Origin: Zelonia costaricensis
Taxonomy: Eukaryota > Euglenozoa > Kinetoplastea > Trypanosomatida > Trypanosomatidae
Direction: 5' to 3'
Length of the DNA stretch: 62,088 nucleotides
Assembly: GCA_030849075.1 (NCBI GenBank)
Contig: JASAOO010003440.1
Coordinates: 1 to 62,088 of the forward strand
The translations under genes and the position numbers were made by a program. Shown here piece by piece: positions 1 through 13,500 of this stretch (position 1 is its first letter; each line of letters starts with the position of its first letter). The notes beneath the pieces were generated by a model that had not been told where the DNA came from, made no database searches, and saw nothing but the letters and a program-made list of their open reading frames with translations.

Positions 1-1597
1 GCCACCCCCTCCCCGCCGCACCCGTGCCTGCCCGCGTCCTGTGGCGCGCGCGCACGGATGCTGTGCTGCTGGCGGAGGGCTGCGGCGGCGCGGCGGTGGG
101 CACGCCACGCGCTTGCGTGTTTTCGAGCCGTTACTTCCCGTCTTACGTGCCTTCACCGTGTGTCACTTGCTTGTGTGCGCCTGCGCGTGACGGGCGGCAC
201 TTATTTGCTCGATGCGACGAGAAGCGAAGTGAGCGGCGCGGTGCACGGTGCGCCGCGCCGCAGCGCTGGTGCGCTTCGGGATGCGGCGGCTCCTCGCAGC
301 GCCCTCCCCCCTCCCCCCTCCCCGCCTCCTGCTTGCGCTGCTCCTCCTGCNCCCTCCTCCCCTCACATGCCTGCGTTTCTCCGTCTCGTTCGCTTCTTCT
401 CAACTCTGCCTTCTGAACTCCACCTTACGCGGCGCGTCTGCCAATCCGCCGTCGCTTCTGTGCGCCACGATCGAACGGACTCGTGCAGCCCCGTGCAGGA
501 CACGTGGCCACTTCCCGTCGTCCTCCCCACCTCTTAGCGCGGAAAAGGAGAAGAAAAGTGCCCACAACACGCTGCGCCTGTGTGCTACGCAGCCTGTTAG
601 GTTTACGGTGCCCCCTGCCTTCAAGCCGGCGGTGTCGCGGTGCGTGGTAGTAGCGTTGTCGTCCTCGTCGGCTTCGTCGATCGCTGTTGCTCGCCACTCG
701 AGAGGGTCCGAAGGGGAGCCAACACTGGAGGCGTGAGGGCGCCCTCGCCATCTCCACCCACTTGGCATCAGGCGTCGTTGCGAGTGCGACGCGCGTCGCA
801 CAGACACTCAGACACACACACACACACACACACACACGCATACACGCACATATACATACACGCATACTGGTATACCCATCCGCTAGCCGGAGCCCACCTA
901 CACGTAGATTGATAGATCCAGGTTAGGCTCGCTTCTTCGTCACCACAGTCGCGCCGCCTCGTGGCGACTTTGTTGGGGCTGCGATCAACACGCGCGACCT
1001 GTGTTGGGGAGTAGAAACGGGCGAGAACAACACGGACGCCGCCGGTGTGGCTCGTCCCCTCCTCCCTCCCCTTTCGCGCGGCTAGCACTACGCCATTGTG
1101 CAGCGTACCACTTGGCAACGTCGTCAGAGCTGTGTGCGCCGCGTCTGCACGACTCACAGTGTTGTGTCCTTCTCTATTCCTGCTTTTGTATTGGTTTAAC
1201 GTTTCCTTCTTGCGTACTGACGCCTTAGACTTCGTGCCGGGTACGTGGGGCATCCCTCACTCCCCCCTCTTCCTCTTCCTCTTGCAGGAGCTGCTGCTGT
1301 GAGTGCTGCCTCTGGGCGCAGACACCCGAGCGCGCCTGGTGCTGCCCCCCTCCCGCCGTTGTTGCGGCGCGGTTGCACGTGCTTTCTTCTCGTCACCTCT
1401 CTCTTACGCAGACCGCTCTCTCGTTCTCATTGTGCGCTCGCGACTCCCGCGTGTGGCGCCGACACAGACAGACGCCGCCCACGCTGAGCCCCTCGTGATC
1501 AGTCACCCCCTGCGACCCCGGCACACGCACGCTCTCACAAAACAGGAAAGCCATCGAGGAAGCCCCCCACCACCTGAGCACGTGCACTTCCCGCGAG
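1..1597 (+). other. Intergenic / 5' leader region of the giant gene
   Basis: No convincing gene lies here; the open frames are short, arginine/serine-rich and overlap on both strands. The stretch holds pyrimidine-rich DNA, a (CA)n run at about 812-838 followed by a CA/TA-rich tail, and one unresolved base at 351 inside a CTC-rich repeat. It probably contains the 3' UTR of an upstream gene outside the window and then the spliced leader acceptor and 5' UTR of the gene at 1598. Confidence 0.6.
1257..1411 (+). promoter_or_regulatory. Candidate spliced-leader acceptor sites for the giant gene
   Basis: Two pyrimidine tracts each end in an AG. The first runs to CTCTTGCAG with the AG at 1286-1287; the second runs to CTCTCTTACGCAG with the AG at 1410-1411. 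There is no ATG between 1288 and 1598, so either site would leave the ATG at 1598 as the first start codon of the mature mRNA. This is the standard trans-splicing signature of trypanosomatids; which AG is used cannot be told from sequence. Confidence 0.45.
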
Positions 1598-4500
1598 ATG
1601 GACGGCGAGAATGCGCAGCCGCGGCCGGCGGGCGACGTGGCCGACGGGGCCGCACTGTTGGAGCTGACTACTGGCGTCGATGGCTTCGACACGCACACGA
1701 GCGACGCCTTGATTGCGGTGGTGCGAGAGGCAGGCAACGCGGAGGCCGCGCGGGCAGCGGCGCCCAGCTCACCGACCAGCTCCATCGCCAGCAGCAGCCT
1801 CTCCACCTTCTCGCAGAGCTCCACCCCACGGATGCGTGAGCGAGGAGACTCCCACTCCGGCAGTCACGGCGCGTCTCCGGCTAACGCAGCGGCGTCTGCG
1901 AAGCCAGCGCTCGCGGGGGACGGGGCGGCAGCCGCCGCGCGTCCCGACGGCGCCCCGCCACTCTTGCTCCTGTCGCTTTCACCGCCCCGGCCGGCCGCCT
2001 CCGCGCAGGCCGAACCGGTGGCCATCCCGCCGTCACAGCTCACACCAGCGTCCTCCGTGGCGACCTCGTTGACGGTGATGACGGGGACGACGGCCGACCC
2101 GGACCTTGCGCCGCTTCGCTCGACGTCCACGTCAGCGAACTTCGAAGCCGCCGCTGTCGTCGTCCCCGGACCCACCACGGCCAGCACCGACGGTACCCCC
2201 GATGCCGCTGGCGCGTCGGCGCTGCAGGAGGACCACCACCCGCTCGCGCGGGTCGCCCCTGTCACGGCCCCGTCGCCAGCGCTGCACGGAGAAGTACCCG
2301 CAGCTCCAGTGCCCACCGCGGCGCGTGGTGAAGGGGCTCACGCGGCCCTGGAGCCTGGCGGCGGCTCTTCCATTCTGACCGCGCCGTTCTCGGCCTCGAA
2401 CCCAAGCCCGCCAGAGGACCGTCCCGGCGCTGAGGGCAGCGAGGACGGCGCCGGTACCGTCTCCAGCTCCTTCCACTCCCCGTCGAGCAGCCCCAAGACA
2501 TCACGTGCATCGTCCTCATCCCTGCACGCCAGTGCTGCGCGAAAGGGGCGCGTGCACACGGCAGCGCCGGAGAAGGATGCGTCGCACGCCCACCCCAGCG
2601 GCCCGCCCGCGCTCTCTCGTGCAGCCCTCGACGGGGCATCGCGGGGAAGCGGCGGCAGCAGCGGCAGCGGGCACGTCGGTGCGCGTTTGGGGGACGCGGT
2701 GGGCTTTGCGGCAGACAACGACGACAGCGGGTGGGCTGGCCCTCGCCCGCCTCCGCGTCGTCACGCAGGGGCGGCTGCTGGTGCCGCCGCCGGCGCCGGC
2801 GATGAGAGTGGTGGCACGGCTGAGCGCCGGCCCACGCGTCGCGTCGGTCGCAGCGGCGTTGGACAGCTGCGGCAGCGGCCCTCGCAGCGCCCACGGCAGC
2901 CCAGCCGCCGACACCGAAGCCGCTCCCGTGGTGAGGCAGCCATCAGTGCGTCCTCGTCCGCCTCCCGCTCGCAGCGGGGCTCCTCCGCCCAGCGGCAGCG
3001 ACGGCGCAGCAGCCGCCGCCGGCGTACCCCGTCTGCCGCGCTGCGGCCGCGGCGCGCGAGTGGGTCGGCGCAGGGCGGGAGCAGCAACTCGCCCTCTTCA
3101 CCGGCGTCGACAGGGGCAGCGACGGCGGCCCCCTTCTCCTCGCACACGCACCGCGCCGGCATGTCGCTGAGCTCTGCCGCGCTCTCGCTCATCGCCGTCG
3201 ATGCGCCGCTGACCAGCCAAGTGGTGGACGTCCCCTCCACGCACTCGTCGGTCACCGTGTCCGGCTCGGATCCGCTGCTGTCGAGCGAGGGCGCAGGTGC
3301 GAGTCGCGGCCCCGCTGCGGCGGCGCCAGCCCCCTCGCCAGCGACAGGCGACGGCTGGCCGGACGAGCTGTTCCCAGTGAGCTCAGACGATGACGACCGC
3401 GACGCAAGCGTGGATCTCACTAGCGAGGCGGAGGCGGAGGCTGTTGTGATTGGGCCAAGGACTCGCACTCCCGCCTCGACGACGGAGCTGCCGCCACAGC
3501 CCACCCCCGCTTTGCCTCCTGCTCCGCCACCAGCGGCGGTAGCAGCGGAGGCGGCCACAGCGCTGCACGCGGAGGAGGCGAAGAACCCCCAGCCGCGTCC
3601 GAGCCAGCCCACGCCGTGGACGGTACCGCCGCCTCCCACGGCGAGGGTTCCACCGCCGCCAGACATCAGCGCGCCAGCGGTCGCGTCCACGCCTCCCGCC
3701 CGTGCTGGGGCGGGCGAGGCTGCGCCAGAGGCGGAGCTGAAAGGCAACGAGGCTCCGGAGGCGGTTGACGCGGCGTCGTCGACGGCGGCGTCCAGCCCCC
3801 ACCCCCGGTGGCCACTCGCTGACACAGCAGAGGACGCTTCCCCCGGCACATCCACGTCACCCTCACCAACCCCGCCGTCCTCCGGCGCTGCCAGCCCGCC
3901 GCGCCTCGCCGCGACCGCCGCCGCCGCCGCCATTCCCCGCGCGCCACCCAATCGCCTCTTCGGCGCCGCAGCCACCTCGCTGCCGAGCTCCAACCCCGCC
4001 AGCCCCGCGGCAGCCACGTTGGGTGGCCACACGGGCTTGCAGCTGCGCCCCCCGGCCGGCCTCATAGCCACCACCACCCACGGTGCCGACGCAGAGGCGC
4101 CGCGTCTCACCTCGCCCAACTCCGTGAGCATCTCGGGAGACGGCACGGACAGCGGCGGCGACGGCGCCCTCCGCTACAGCACGTCGACCTCCGCGGCGAG
4201 CGGCTCGGTGTCGCTGGAGGCCGCCATGGCCGGCTCGAACCGGCTGTCCATGAGCGGTGTGCCGCGCAGCACAGCAACGGGGCGGAGCGCGCTCTCCATG
4301 GCGCAGTTCGCGGTGCAGCGCACATCCGTGGACGACGACCGCTCCACCCCCGAGAGCGACCCCACCGCCGACGGCGACGTCAGCGGACGAAGCGCGGGGG
4401 TGGGCGCGGCGACGCCGGCGTTAGACCGCGGCCGCGCGCCGTCTCAGGCGCACACGGCCGATCGCCCGCACCGCCGGAGCAGCAGCAGTGGAAGCTCCTA

Positions 4501-7500
4501 TTACTACTCCTACAGCGGGAGCTACACTTACTCGGACAGCGGCAGCAGCGGCGATGGCGGCCGCCCCCGGCGCGGCCACCATTCTTCGCGCTCCTTGGCC
4601 ACCCTCGCCGCACGGCAATCACGTGACGAGCGGGAGGCGGTGGTGCACGAGGCGGGCCTCGCGGGTCAGCGTCGCACGACGACCACGGCCGCCACGCGGT
4701 GGAGCGCCTACGAAGAGGTCACCCCGGTTGTCGTGGGGCGGAGGGGCGTCCTGCGGTGGCTGGGGTGCGGCGCCAAGCAGCCGGCCACCACCGGTGGCGT
4801 GCGCACGAGTCGCACGGAGGAGCATCGTGTGGAGGAGACTGTGACGGCCGCGTCGACTGCGCCGGAGGCGCGTTCGGCGACGTCCGTGTCGGCCAGCTTT
4901 CCGGGCCACAGGGAGGGTGGCACGGCGTCTGCCTCCCTCACCACCGGACGCGTTGGCACCGAGGCGGGCACGGGGACTCCCGTGGCACAGGGCGAAACCC
5001 AGCCGCACGGGCCGCAGGAAGCTGGAGGTGATGACACGACGCGCCGAGGCAGTGGCAACGGCCGCAGCCTCAGTGACACGGCGAGTGAGGGACCGCAGGC
5101 AACGCCGAACAGCGCGACGGCCTCGGAGCGCACAATTCCAGTCGACGACGCCGCTGTTGGCGACGACGCGGCGAGCGCGGGGGCGCTGCCCGGTTCGCCA
5201 CCGGAGGAAGCGCAGGCGTCTCTGCCGACCCCCGACACACACAAGGCGAGCGCAGAGGAGGGGCTTCGCGCGGAGCAGGAGGCCGCAGCGAGGTTGGAGG
5301 ACAATGGGGAGTCGGTGGCCGCTGATGTCGGTGACGCTCACTCTCCCGTGGACGCCCTCGAGGACTCCGCTGGCGGGCCACCGCTGCCAGACGTCACAAC
5401 GCAGGACCACGTGCTGCTGAAGAGGGCCGTGTCGGACCCCTTTACCCCCGACGAGGAGGTCCCGGAAATGGTCGGGGGGAAGGAGGACCACAGCGACACA
5501 TCTCAAGGGAGTGTGACTGCGGTCCCAACGGCCTCAGACCCCGGCACACGTGCATACACCACCGCTCGCAGCAGCGTCGCCGCGGTGCTCGCAGGACACG
5601 GCGACGCTGTTGGGCCGCTCCCTGGCAGCTTGCCTCCACCGTGCATGCCCGACGAGTCGGGTGGTTGGCGGGAGGCTGACACATCCGCCGCGAGCGAACC
5701 CGCAGAGCAGCACGATGAGGCCGCCAGTCCAGACAACGCGGCTCTCGACGAGGAGGCAAACACCGCCGCCGCGTCCTCGTCCAGCGCGTCGCTGCTGCCG
5801 CAGCCGCTGCTGGCGCTGCTGGTGTACATGGAGGAGTTGCCGCGGCTGCGCGCCTGGGATGCGGAGCCGCCCATAGACACCGCCACTGCCGATCGCCTGC
5901 GCGACGCGGCTGAGGCGGCGGCACGCGTGTGCGCAGAGGCGCAAGCGGCATCGCAGGCGGCAGCGGCAGCGGCGCAGCGGGCCCGCCGTCATGCGCTACG
6001 CGAGATGCTCGTGCGACCGCCGCGGCAGTGCATCTTCGTGGAGGTCCACCGCCTCCAGCAGTGGTGCTGGGCGCTCCTGTGCGCTCGCGAACCCCCGTGC
6101 GGGGTCAGCGCCAGCCACCTCACAGGTAGCACTGCGCTGGCGGTGGCTGCGGCGGCGAACGACGGGCCGTGGCGAGGACCGCACCACGCTGCAGGCGAAG
6201 GGGGCGACGAGGAGGCGGAGGACCCGAGCTGGGTCGAGGTCCGCTTCGCCGTCTACGGCGACGACCCGACCGGTGGCGAGCAGAAGCTTGTGGCGGCTGG
6301 GACCCCGTTCATGCTGCCCGGCAACGCGGCTGCCGCGAGGCGGTGCGGCGGCGGCGGTGCTGCGACGGGAGGCTTCGGCCGTGACAGCTGGTCCGATCTC
6401 CTCGTCTTCCAGCACGCCGCCGCACCGCCCGCCACAAGCGGTGGCGAGCCGCGTGCGTGCGCGTCGTCGTCGCTGACGTCTTCTTCCACCACCGACTCCC
6501 AGGACGGCTCCAACGTCGTGCGCAGCCAGTCGCATCGATACCTGTGCCGCGGCTCTGCACTTCTTATCTGCATAGAGGAGCGTAGCGAGCGGTGGGTGAC
6601 GGCCGACACCGACGCGGACGCCGCAGCGCCCGCGGTCGTCTCCGCGCCGGGCACGCGCATGCACTCACCCGTGTGCGGCATCCAGCCCCAGAGCAGCGCC
6701 GCAGCCGGCGAGGCGGCAGCGAGCGCGACGGCAGACACGGACGTCACTGACTCGTCTAGTGTGGAGTGGCACACGGAGCCGTCTTCTTCGGCGTCCTCCG
6801 CAACTGCGCAGGCATCGGACCCGCTGCCGGATGCCGTGGCGACGGCGCGGCCGCCAGCACCCGGCGTGGCGCTTGGCTCCACAGGCACGGAGGAGGCCGC
6901 GATGCGCCCACCCGCCGCTGCCGCCACGATGGGCGTCGATGTGGGGCGCGTCCGGCAGAGCCCCTCGCTGACCGCGCCAGAGTCAACGGCGCTGCGCGGG
7001 ACGTACCTGGAGGAGTGCTGGCGGCCGCTTGCCGCGTCGGCACCGCTGCCGCCAGCAAGCCTGTTTGACCTCGCGGCCGACCAGCCGCCGCTGCTCACGT
7101 TTCTGACAACCACCCCGTCGGCGGCCGCCACCGCCGTTCCCGGCGGCTCCGCGCTGTCTGCGCCGCCGCTCTCGTGCCGCGTGCGGTGGGCGATGGAGCC
7201 ACAGGCCCACGCGCCGTCCACGGACGCCCCGGCCTCCACAGACGCGCCGTTGGGGGCAGGGGCGGGGTGCGGCCTGCCGATGTGGCGTGCGCTGGGCTCT
7301 GCCATCGAGGCGTACGAGCGCACCTGTCGCGGCGCGGAGGCTGCTGCTGCGGCTGCTGCTGCGGCGGCTTCAGACAAGGCGGTTGAGTGTGGTGTGGGCA
7401 CCGAGTCTGCCACCGCGTCACCGCCGACGGTGCTGTGGGGCACCATTCCGGCAGAGGCGCGTGACGCCGCAGCGGCGGGTGCGTCGCCAGCCGTCCAGCG

Positions 7501-10500
7501 CTGGCCCGGCAGCGGCGGACTTGCCACGCCGCCGTCGCCGCCGGTGCTGGATGGGCTGCCGGCGGTGTGCTCTGTCGTGGTGCGTTGTACCGCCGCGCTT
7601 CTCTTCCTGCACGACCTCGCCGCCGTGCCTGGCAGCTGCTACTGCCCTGCCACAGAGTTGTCGGTGAGTGGTGGCTGCGGCGGTGGTGGCGTTGCGGTCG
7701 CGGGGGCCGGGGCGGGCAGCCCGAGCTTCTACCACAGCCGCAGCGTCCAGCCGGGTACGAGCGCCCTGTCCGCACCGGATGCATCGGTGGCGGCGCGTGC
7801 GCCGGTGATGCGCTACGACGTGACCTTCCACGCCGTCCTGACGCGCGACACGGCGCCGGCGCTGCTCTTCACTGTGCACGGCGCCGGGGCACCCGCGCAC
7901 GTCTTCGGCTCCGCGGTCTGGAGCCCCTTCTCACCAACTGCCGCGCTCGCCGATGCGGCGTCGTCGGCGCTGTTCCGCTCGCAGGTGCAGCTGGGCAGCT
8001 GGGGTGGCGGTGACGACTACATCAGCGGGACCGGCGCGGCTGGTGGGCTGACAGACGTGTGGCTTCCGCTTTTCGCCGCAGCAGACGCGGGGCCGAGCAG
8101 TGCGGGGAGTGCGGCGGCTACGACGACATCCGTAGGGAGCGGTGTAGAGCTCGTCGGGTGGCTTCACGGCGATGTGGAGGTGGTACCGCTGCCCTCGCTG
8201 CAAGCGGCCGAGGCGCAGCGGCTCTGGAGCGGCTTCGCCGCACACGCGCTGCGCACGTCACAGGCGACGGCGCAGAGCCTCGCCTCCCTGGCTGCTGCAG
8301 CCGTGAGGCGCGACAGCGGTCTTCTCTACATGGACGCCGATGCGGAGGGGGACGACGCGCTGATGGACTTCAGCGTTGTGGAGGCGGCTGGACTGCGGCC
8401 GCTGGTGACGCACTTCGGCTGCCCGCTGCCCCCGACGCCGCTCCGCTGGGACGACCCGGCCAGCTGGGGCCTGCACCGCACCTGCGCCAACGTGTACTGC
8501 GAGGTGGTGGCGGTGCAGACGGAGCGCCAGGAGGAGGGACGAGAGGGCATGACTGGTGGTGGTGGTGGTGTTGGTCGTAGCGGCCGATCGGGCAGCCGGC
8601 CTGCGTCACGCACGGCATCGCGTGGTGCGGTGGAACCACCTGCCCCTGGTGCTGTCGCCAGTGCTGCTGTTGCTGCTGCTGCTGCGCCGGCAGCGCCCTA
8701 CGAGGCGTACGGCTTCCGCACCCTCCCACCGGCGTGGCGCGTTGCAGTGCCGCCGGACGCCAGCGTCGTCTCGGAGGGGGGCGCGGCGCTCGGGGCTGCG
8801 TCGGTGCCCGTCACCGCCACGAGGGCCAACACAAACCACCCGCGCTGGCAGCACACCTTTCGGTGCGGTCTGGCCGACCTCGCCGGGCTGCGCCTGCGTG
8901 TGTTCGACCGACCAGCCCGCGCGTCGGCCGCTGCCACGGAGGGCGCGACACAGGAGGGTGGGCGGCGCGGCAGTGGCGTGGGCGCGGGCTGGCGGGCGGT
9001 GCTGCTCGGCACGGCGTCGGTGTCCTACTGGATGCTGCGCACGCTGATGCGCAGCGGCTGCAGCGATGCGCCGAGCCACGGCAGCGCGTGGTTGCCGCTC
9101 GTCTGGTCGCCCGGCGGTGGCGGTGGCGGCGGCGTCACCGACCCGTCGCGAGGCGCGCGCCTGCAGAGCCTGTTTCCTGCGGTATGCAATGGGTGGGTGC
9201 TGATCACGTGGCGCCGGCTTCCCCGCGCCTACGAGACCGCACGTGAGCTCTGCTGGACGCCGGCGTGCATGCAGCACACCTCGATCACGCGACGGCGGAG
9301 TCCCGCCGCCGAGGACGCGCCGGACACGGCGAGCTCGGCCGTGCGGTCGCGGTCGCGGTCGCCGTCGTTGGCACTGCGACGTCTGCGTGCGCTTTCGCGC
9401 GCGTGGTACGCAGCGAGGGTGCGGCCAGCCATGACGTCACTGGATGCGACAGCGTGGGGCACCGCGGCGTCGCCGGCCTCTGCGCCGCTGTCGTGGATGA
9501 GCAGCGAGCTGGTGCCGTGGCTGAATCTCCGCCACGCGCGGCTGCGCTGGCCGTGGCTGCAGCACTTCCTGCGGCTGCGCGGGGGAGAGGCGCGGCTGCT
9601 GCTGCGGCGGTACGCAACCCCCGAGGGGGATGGCGCGCGTGTGTGCGCGACGTGCGTGCTCGTGCCGCTGACGGCAGGGGGATCGCGGCACTTCGCTTCT
9701 GCCGCGGCTCACGGCGCGGAAGCTGGCTCGTTCGCCGTGGTTCTCGACGCTGCAGCGCCATCGCCGCCGCCCGGCGCCGCTTCACCAGCCGCACCGGCCG
9801 CGCTGGAGGCAACCGTGTGCCTGCCGGCGAGCCCGGTGGTGGAGGCACAGGTCTGGTGGCACCCACGCCGCCGTCGCCGCGGCGGGGATGATGACAGCTG
9901 CGCCGAGGCCAACGCTCCTCGCCTTCTGGGCACGGGGTCGTGGACCTTCCCACTGGACGAGATCGCAGCAGAGGTGAACCACGACGATGCTGACGACGTC
10001 GCCGTGCACGCGCTGGCCGGCACGGCGACGTCGCTGCGGCGGTTCTTCGTGCCGCACGAGGCGAGTCTGTGCGTCGCGCCCGCGCCGAGCACGGTGGTGC
10101 CCCACCAGGTGGACGGCGGGGTGCTGTCGTGGCGTGTCATGTCCCTGCCGCGGCTCCTCTTGAGCGGTGACACGAGCACCGGGACTGCGTCTCCCGCACC
10201 CACGTGGGGGTGGCCCGATGTGGGCACGGCAGCTGCAGTGCGCGTCGAGGTGCGGCAGGTGCTGTGGTTCGACGCGGCAGACCTGCCCTGCGCGGGTGAC
10301 GCTGGCGCGAGCATCGTGGTCGCTGGCAGCACCGTTCCGCTCTGCGCCGGCGTGCCCGGGCAGCTCGATGAGGCCGTGTGCTGGACGGGTCCGGGCGACC
10401 TCCCACCGAGCGGCGCGGCGCGTGTGCCGTACCTCGCCGTCCATCACGCCGATGGAATGGGTGACGGCTCCGGCAGCAGCGTCGGCGGCGGCGGCGGCGG

Positions 10501-13500
10501 CCCGGCGGGCCGCGCCGGCCACACGCCGTCGAACGTGAATACTCGCCGCAGCTTCTCCCTCTCGTGGGACGCGAGTGCGTCACGTGGGGGATGGTGGTCC
10601 GGGGTTGGCGGGAGGGGTGGGCTGGCCGACGGTACCGCCGTGACCTCCGCGTCGGGTCGAGCCCGGGGGGCGGCGGCGGCGGCGATGAGTGTGGTCACGG
10701 CAGACGACCTCGAGGCGCCGGCGACGACGGTGGAGCTGACGTGGCCGCCGCGCCGCTTCGACTACCTCGACGACGACGCGGCCCCGCCGACGCTGTCGCT
10801 GTGGGTGATGGCGAGCGCCGGTGGCCCCGTTGAGGACGCAGGCGTGGCCAGCGAGCCGGAGCGGGTGTGGGGTGCGGTGCGACTGCCAGGACTCGACGGC
10901 TTCACCGAGGAGGCAGGGGCCGTGTGGCTGCCTCTCTTTCGCAGCTACGCGAATCCACCTGCAGCCGCAGAGGCGTCTTCCAACACCGAGGCGCGCCCAG
11001 ACGCACTGGAGGGCGCGAGTCCCAGCGACAGCGCTGCCCGTTCTTTTCCCTCGCCTCCACTCGCTCAGATCGAGGGCAACGCGTCGGCAGCGTGTGCCGT
11101 CCACCACGTCGGCTTCATGGCGGTGCGCTACGAACACAATCTTCGGCGGCGCCGCAGTGTCCCTGGCGCCGCCGTTGCTGCCCCCAGTGCATCCCACACG
11201 CCGCTCACGGGCGCATCGACGCGAGTGTTGCTCGTGCAGGTTGGCGCACTCCGGCCTCGAGCCGCCCGCTTCGCCGTGCACCCCACGGCCATCACCACAT
11301 CCGCCACGAGATCCACCGGCGCCGCGGTCGCCGTGGATGCGTCCACGGAGCTCTCTACTAGCGCCTCGGCACCGCAGCCCAGCGCAGCCGCGTCGGACCT
11401 ATCCGCACCGCAGCCGTCCGCGCCCGGCGACATGGCGTCGTGCCCGGCTGACGTGAGCGGCTGCGATGCGGCGACGCTGGCGGAGGTGCTTGTGGGCTTC
11501 GAGATGCATCGCTTTACCTTGTGCGTTGCCAACTTGCAAGCCGAGGCTGCCGTCGACGAGGGTGGGGAGGGCGGCGGTGGAAGCCGTGTGGCGGTCTTTC
11601 CCTTCTCGAGGTTGCATGGCGGCGCCGACGCAGGGAGGGAGGACCATGCACGCGTAGTGCGGCTGCAAGTCCGCATCGGTGCCGCGAAGGGCGCGGCGGC
11701 TGCCGAGCCGGTGCTGGTGATGGGCAACACGATGCAGTTCCGCCCCGGTTGCGATGGGGGCGCCGGTGCAGACGAGGGGGCGCAGTGGGTGCCTCTGGTG
11801 CAGCGGCACACGACGGACGGCGACGGCGAGCGCGTCGCAGCGGAGGTGCTCGTGCAGTGGCGCGTCGTCGATCTCGCTGTCGACGCGGCACGTGACGTGC
11901 GTGACGTGCATCTGCAGCAGGCGGTGCGGGAGTACTGCGGCGGTGGTGGCGCTGCCTGCTCCTACACGGTGCACTCCTCCCTCAGCTCTGTCGCGCAGTT
12001 GGAGCAGCGGAGCTCGTCCAGGCAGCCGTCCTGTGCCGCCTTTCTTGTCCCCGTGGAACGGGAGACACGCCTCGCGCGTCTCTCGCGTGCGCTGCATGCG
12101 GTGCAGCCGCACGTGCATCCGTGCGTGTACCTCGTGCTCGATCAACTCGCCCTGCACTGCACCCGCCGTGCGGTGCGTGCGTGGATGTCGACGCTCACGC
12201 CGACCACGGCGCTGCGCGGTGCTGGAGAGGCCGTCGACGAGGGTGCGACACCGCCGCGGGTGCCACTCCGGCTTGAAGCCCGGCTCACGTGGCCGGCAGA
12301 GTGGCGCGCTACGTGGCTGCGCACAGCCCCGCCGCCGCATCCGCGCTCCGCAGTGCAGCAGGCCGGCACGTGCGCGGCGGCGACGGTGCCGATGGACGAG
12401 AGCGGTGCGGTGGCGCTCCCGGTGTGGTTCGACGCCGTCTCCGGCGTCTTTGAAAGCGTGGGCGAGGAGGGGCGCGCCGATGCGGGAGAGGCGGAGGAAC
12501 TCGTGCTGGCGGCCGCCGGCATCACGCTGCCGCCGCTGTGCCTGGCGCTGCCTGCGGCATCGCACATCACGCACGCCGTGGGGTCCGCCGGCCTCGCCGC
12601 GCACTGCAGCGTCGCCTTTGCCGTTTTCACGGAGCCGCGCGCAGCGATGCCGGAGGTGCGGGGCGCAGCTTCCGGTGCGTGCGTCGGGGCCGGCCGCACG
12701 CCGCTCGTGTACCCGACCCGCTCGCCGAAGTTCTGTCTGACCTCGCTGCTGCCGCCGTCCACGGCGGCGGAGGCGCCTGGCATGGTGCTGCTGCGCTGGC
12801 GAGCACGGCTATCAGAGGAGCTGCCCCTGCCTCCCCCCAACGAGGCGACGGACCGTGTGCGGGCGCAGTCGGCCACGCGGTCCACCGCTCCGCCGGTGCC
12901 CCTGCAGCTGCCACCGACCCCGGCCCTCGCCCGCATCACAGTCAAGCGGCTGGAGCTCTGCGGCGTGGAGGTGAGTCTCGCGTGCGGGGCGGCGCAGCGC
13001 CACCGGCGTGCGCTGCCGCCCGCAACCGTGGTGCTCACGGCTACCGCGCCCGTCAGCGCAGACGCTGCGCGGGAGGGTGCGGTCGGCTGCGAAGACGGCG
13101 ATGGCGAACTCCCGCTGCGAGTGTCGCCGCCAACTCCCTGCGTCCTCGCCCCAAGCCTTGCGCTCGCACAGGCGGCGGCGGGTGTGGCTTCCACTTCTTC
13201 TGGGCTTCTCTGTCGAGCAACGCAGTCGGTGCGGTATGTGTGGCACACCGACTTCAGCGTGGCTGCCCCTGTCATGCAACTCGTGCTGCACGTGCGCGTG
13301 CCGGAGGCGGCTCTGCAGGCCTCGCGTGGAGACGAAGCGTGGCTGCGCCATGACGACCTACCGCAGCAGCAGCTGCAGCCATCGCAGGGCGCACCCCACG
13401 AGGCGCACGTGGTGGGGAAGGCGGTCTACACCCTGGACGTGGCCACGTTCGTCAAGGACATGGAGGCCGCCGCGGCAGCTGCGGTGACGGCGATGCCGGG

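Noticed and set aside
1..1597. Protein gene at the left edge (frames at 24-537)
   Set aside because: Short, interrupted by an N, Arg/Ser/Pro-rich, with overlapping frames on both strands.
2761..4146. A 461-codon antisense frame within the giant gene
   Set aside because: Antisense shadow in GC-rich DNA; many such frames cover 1600-20600.
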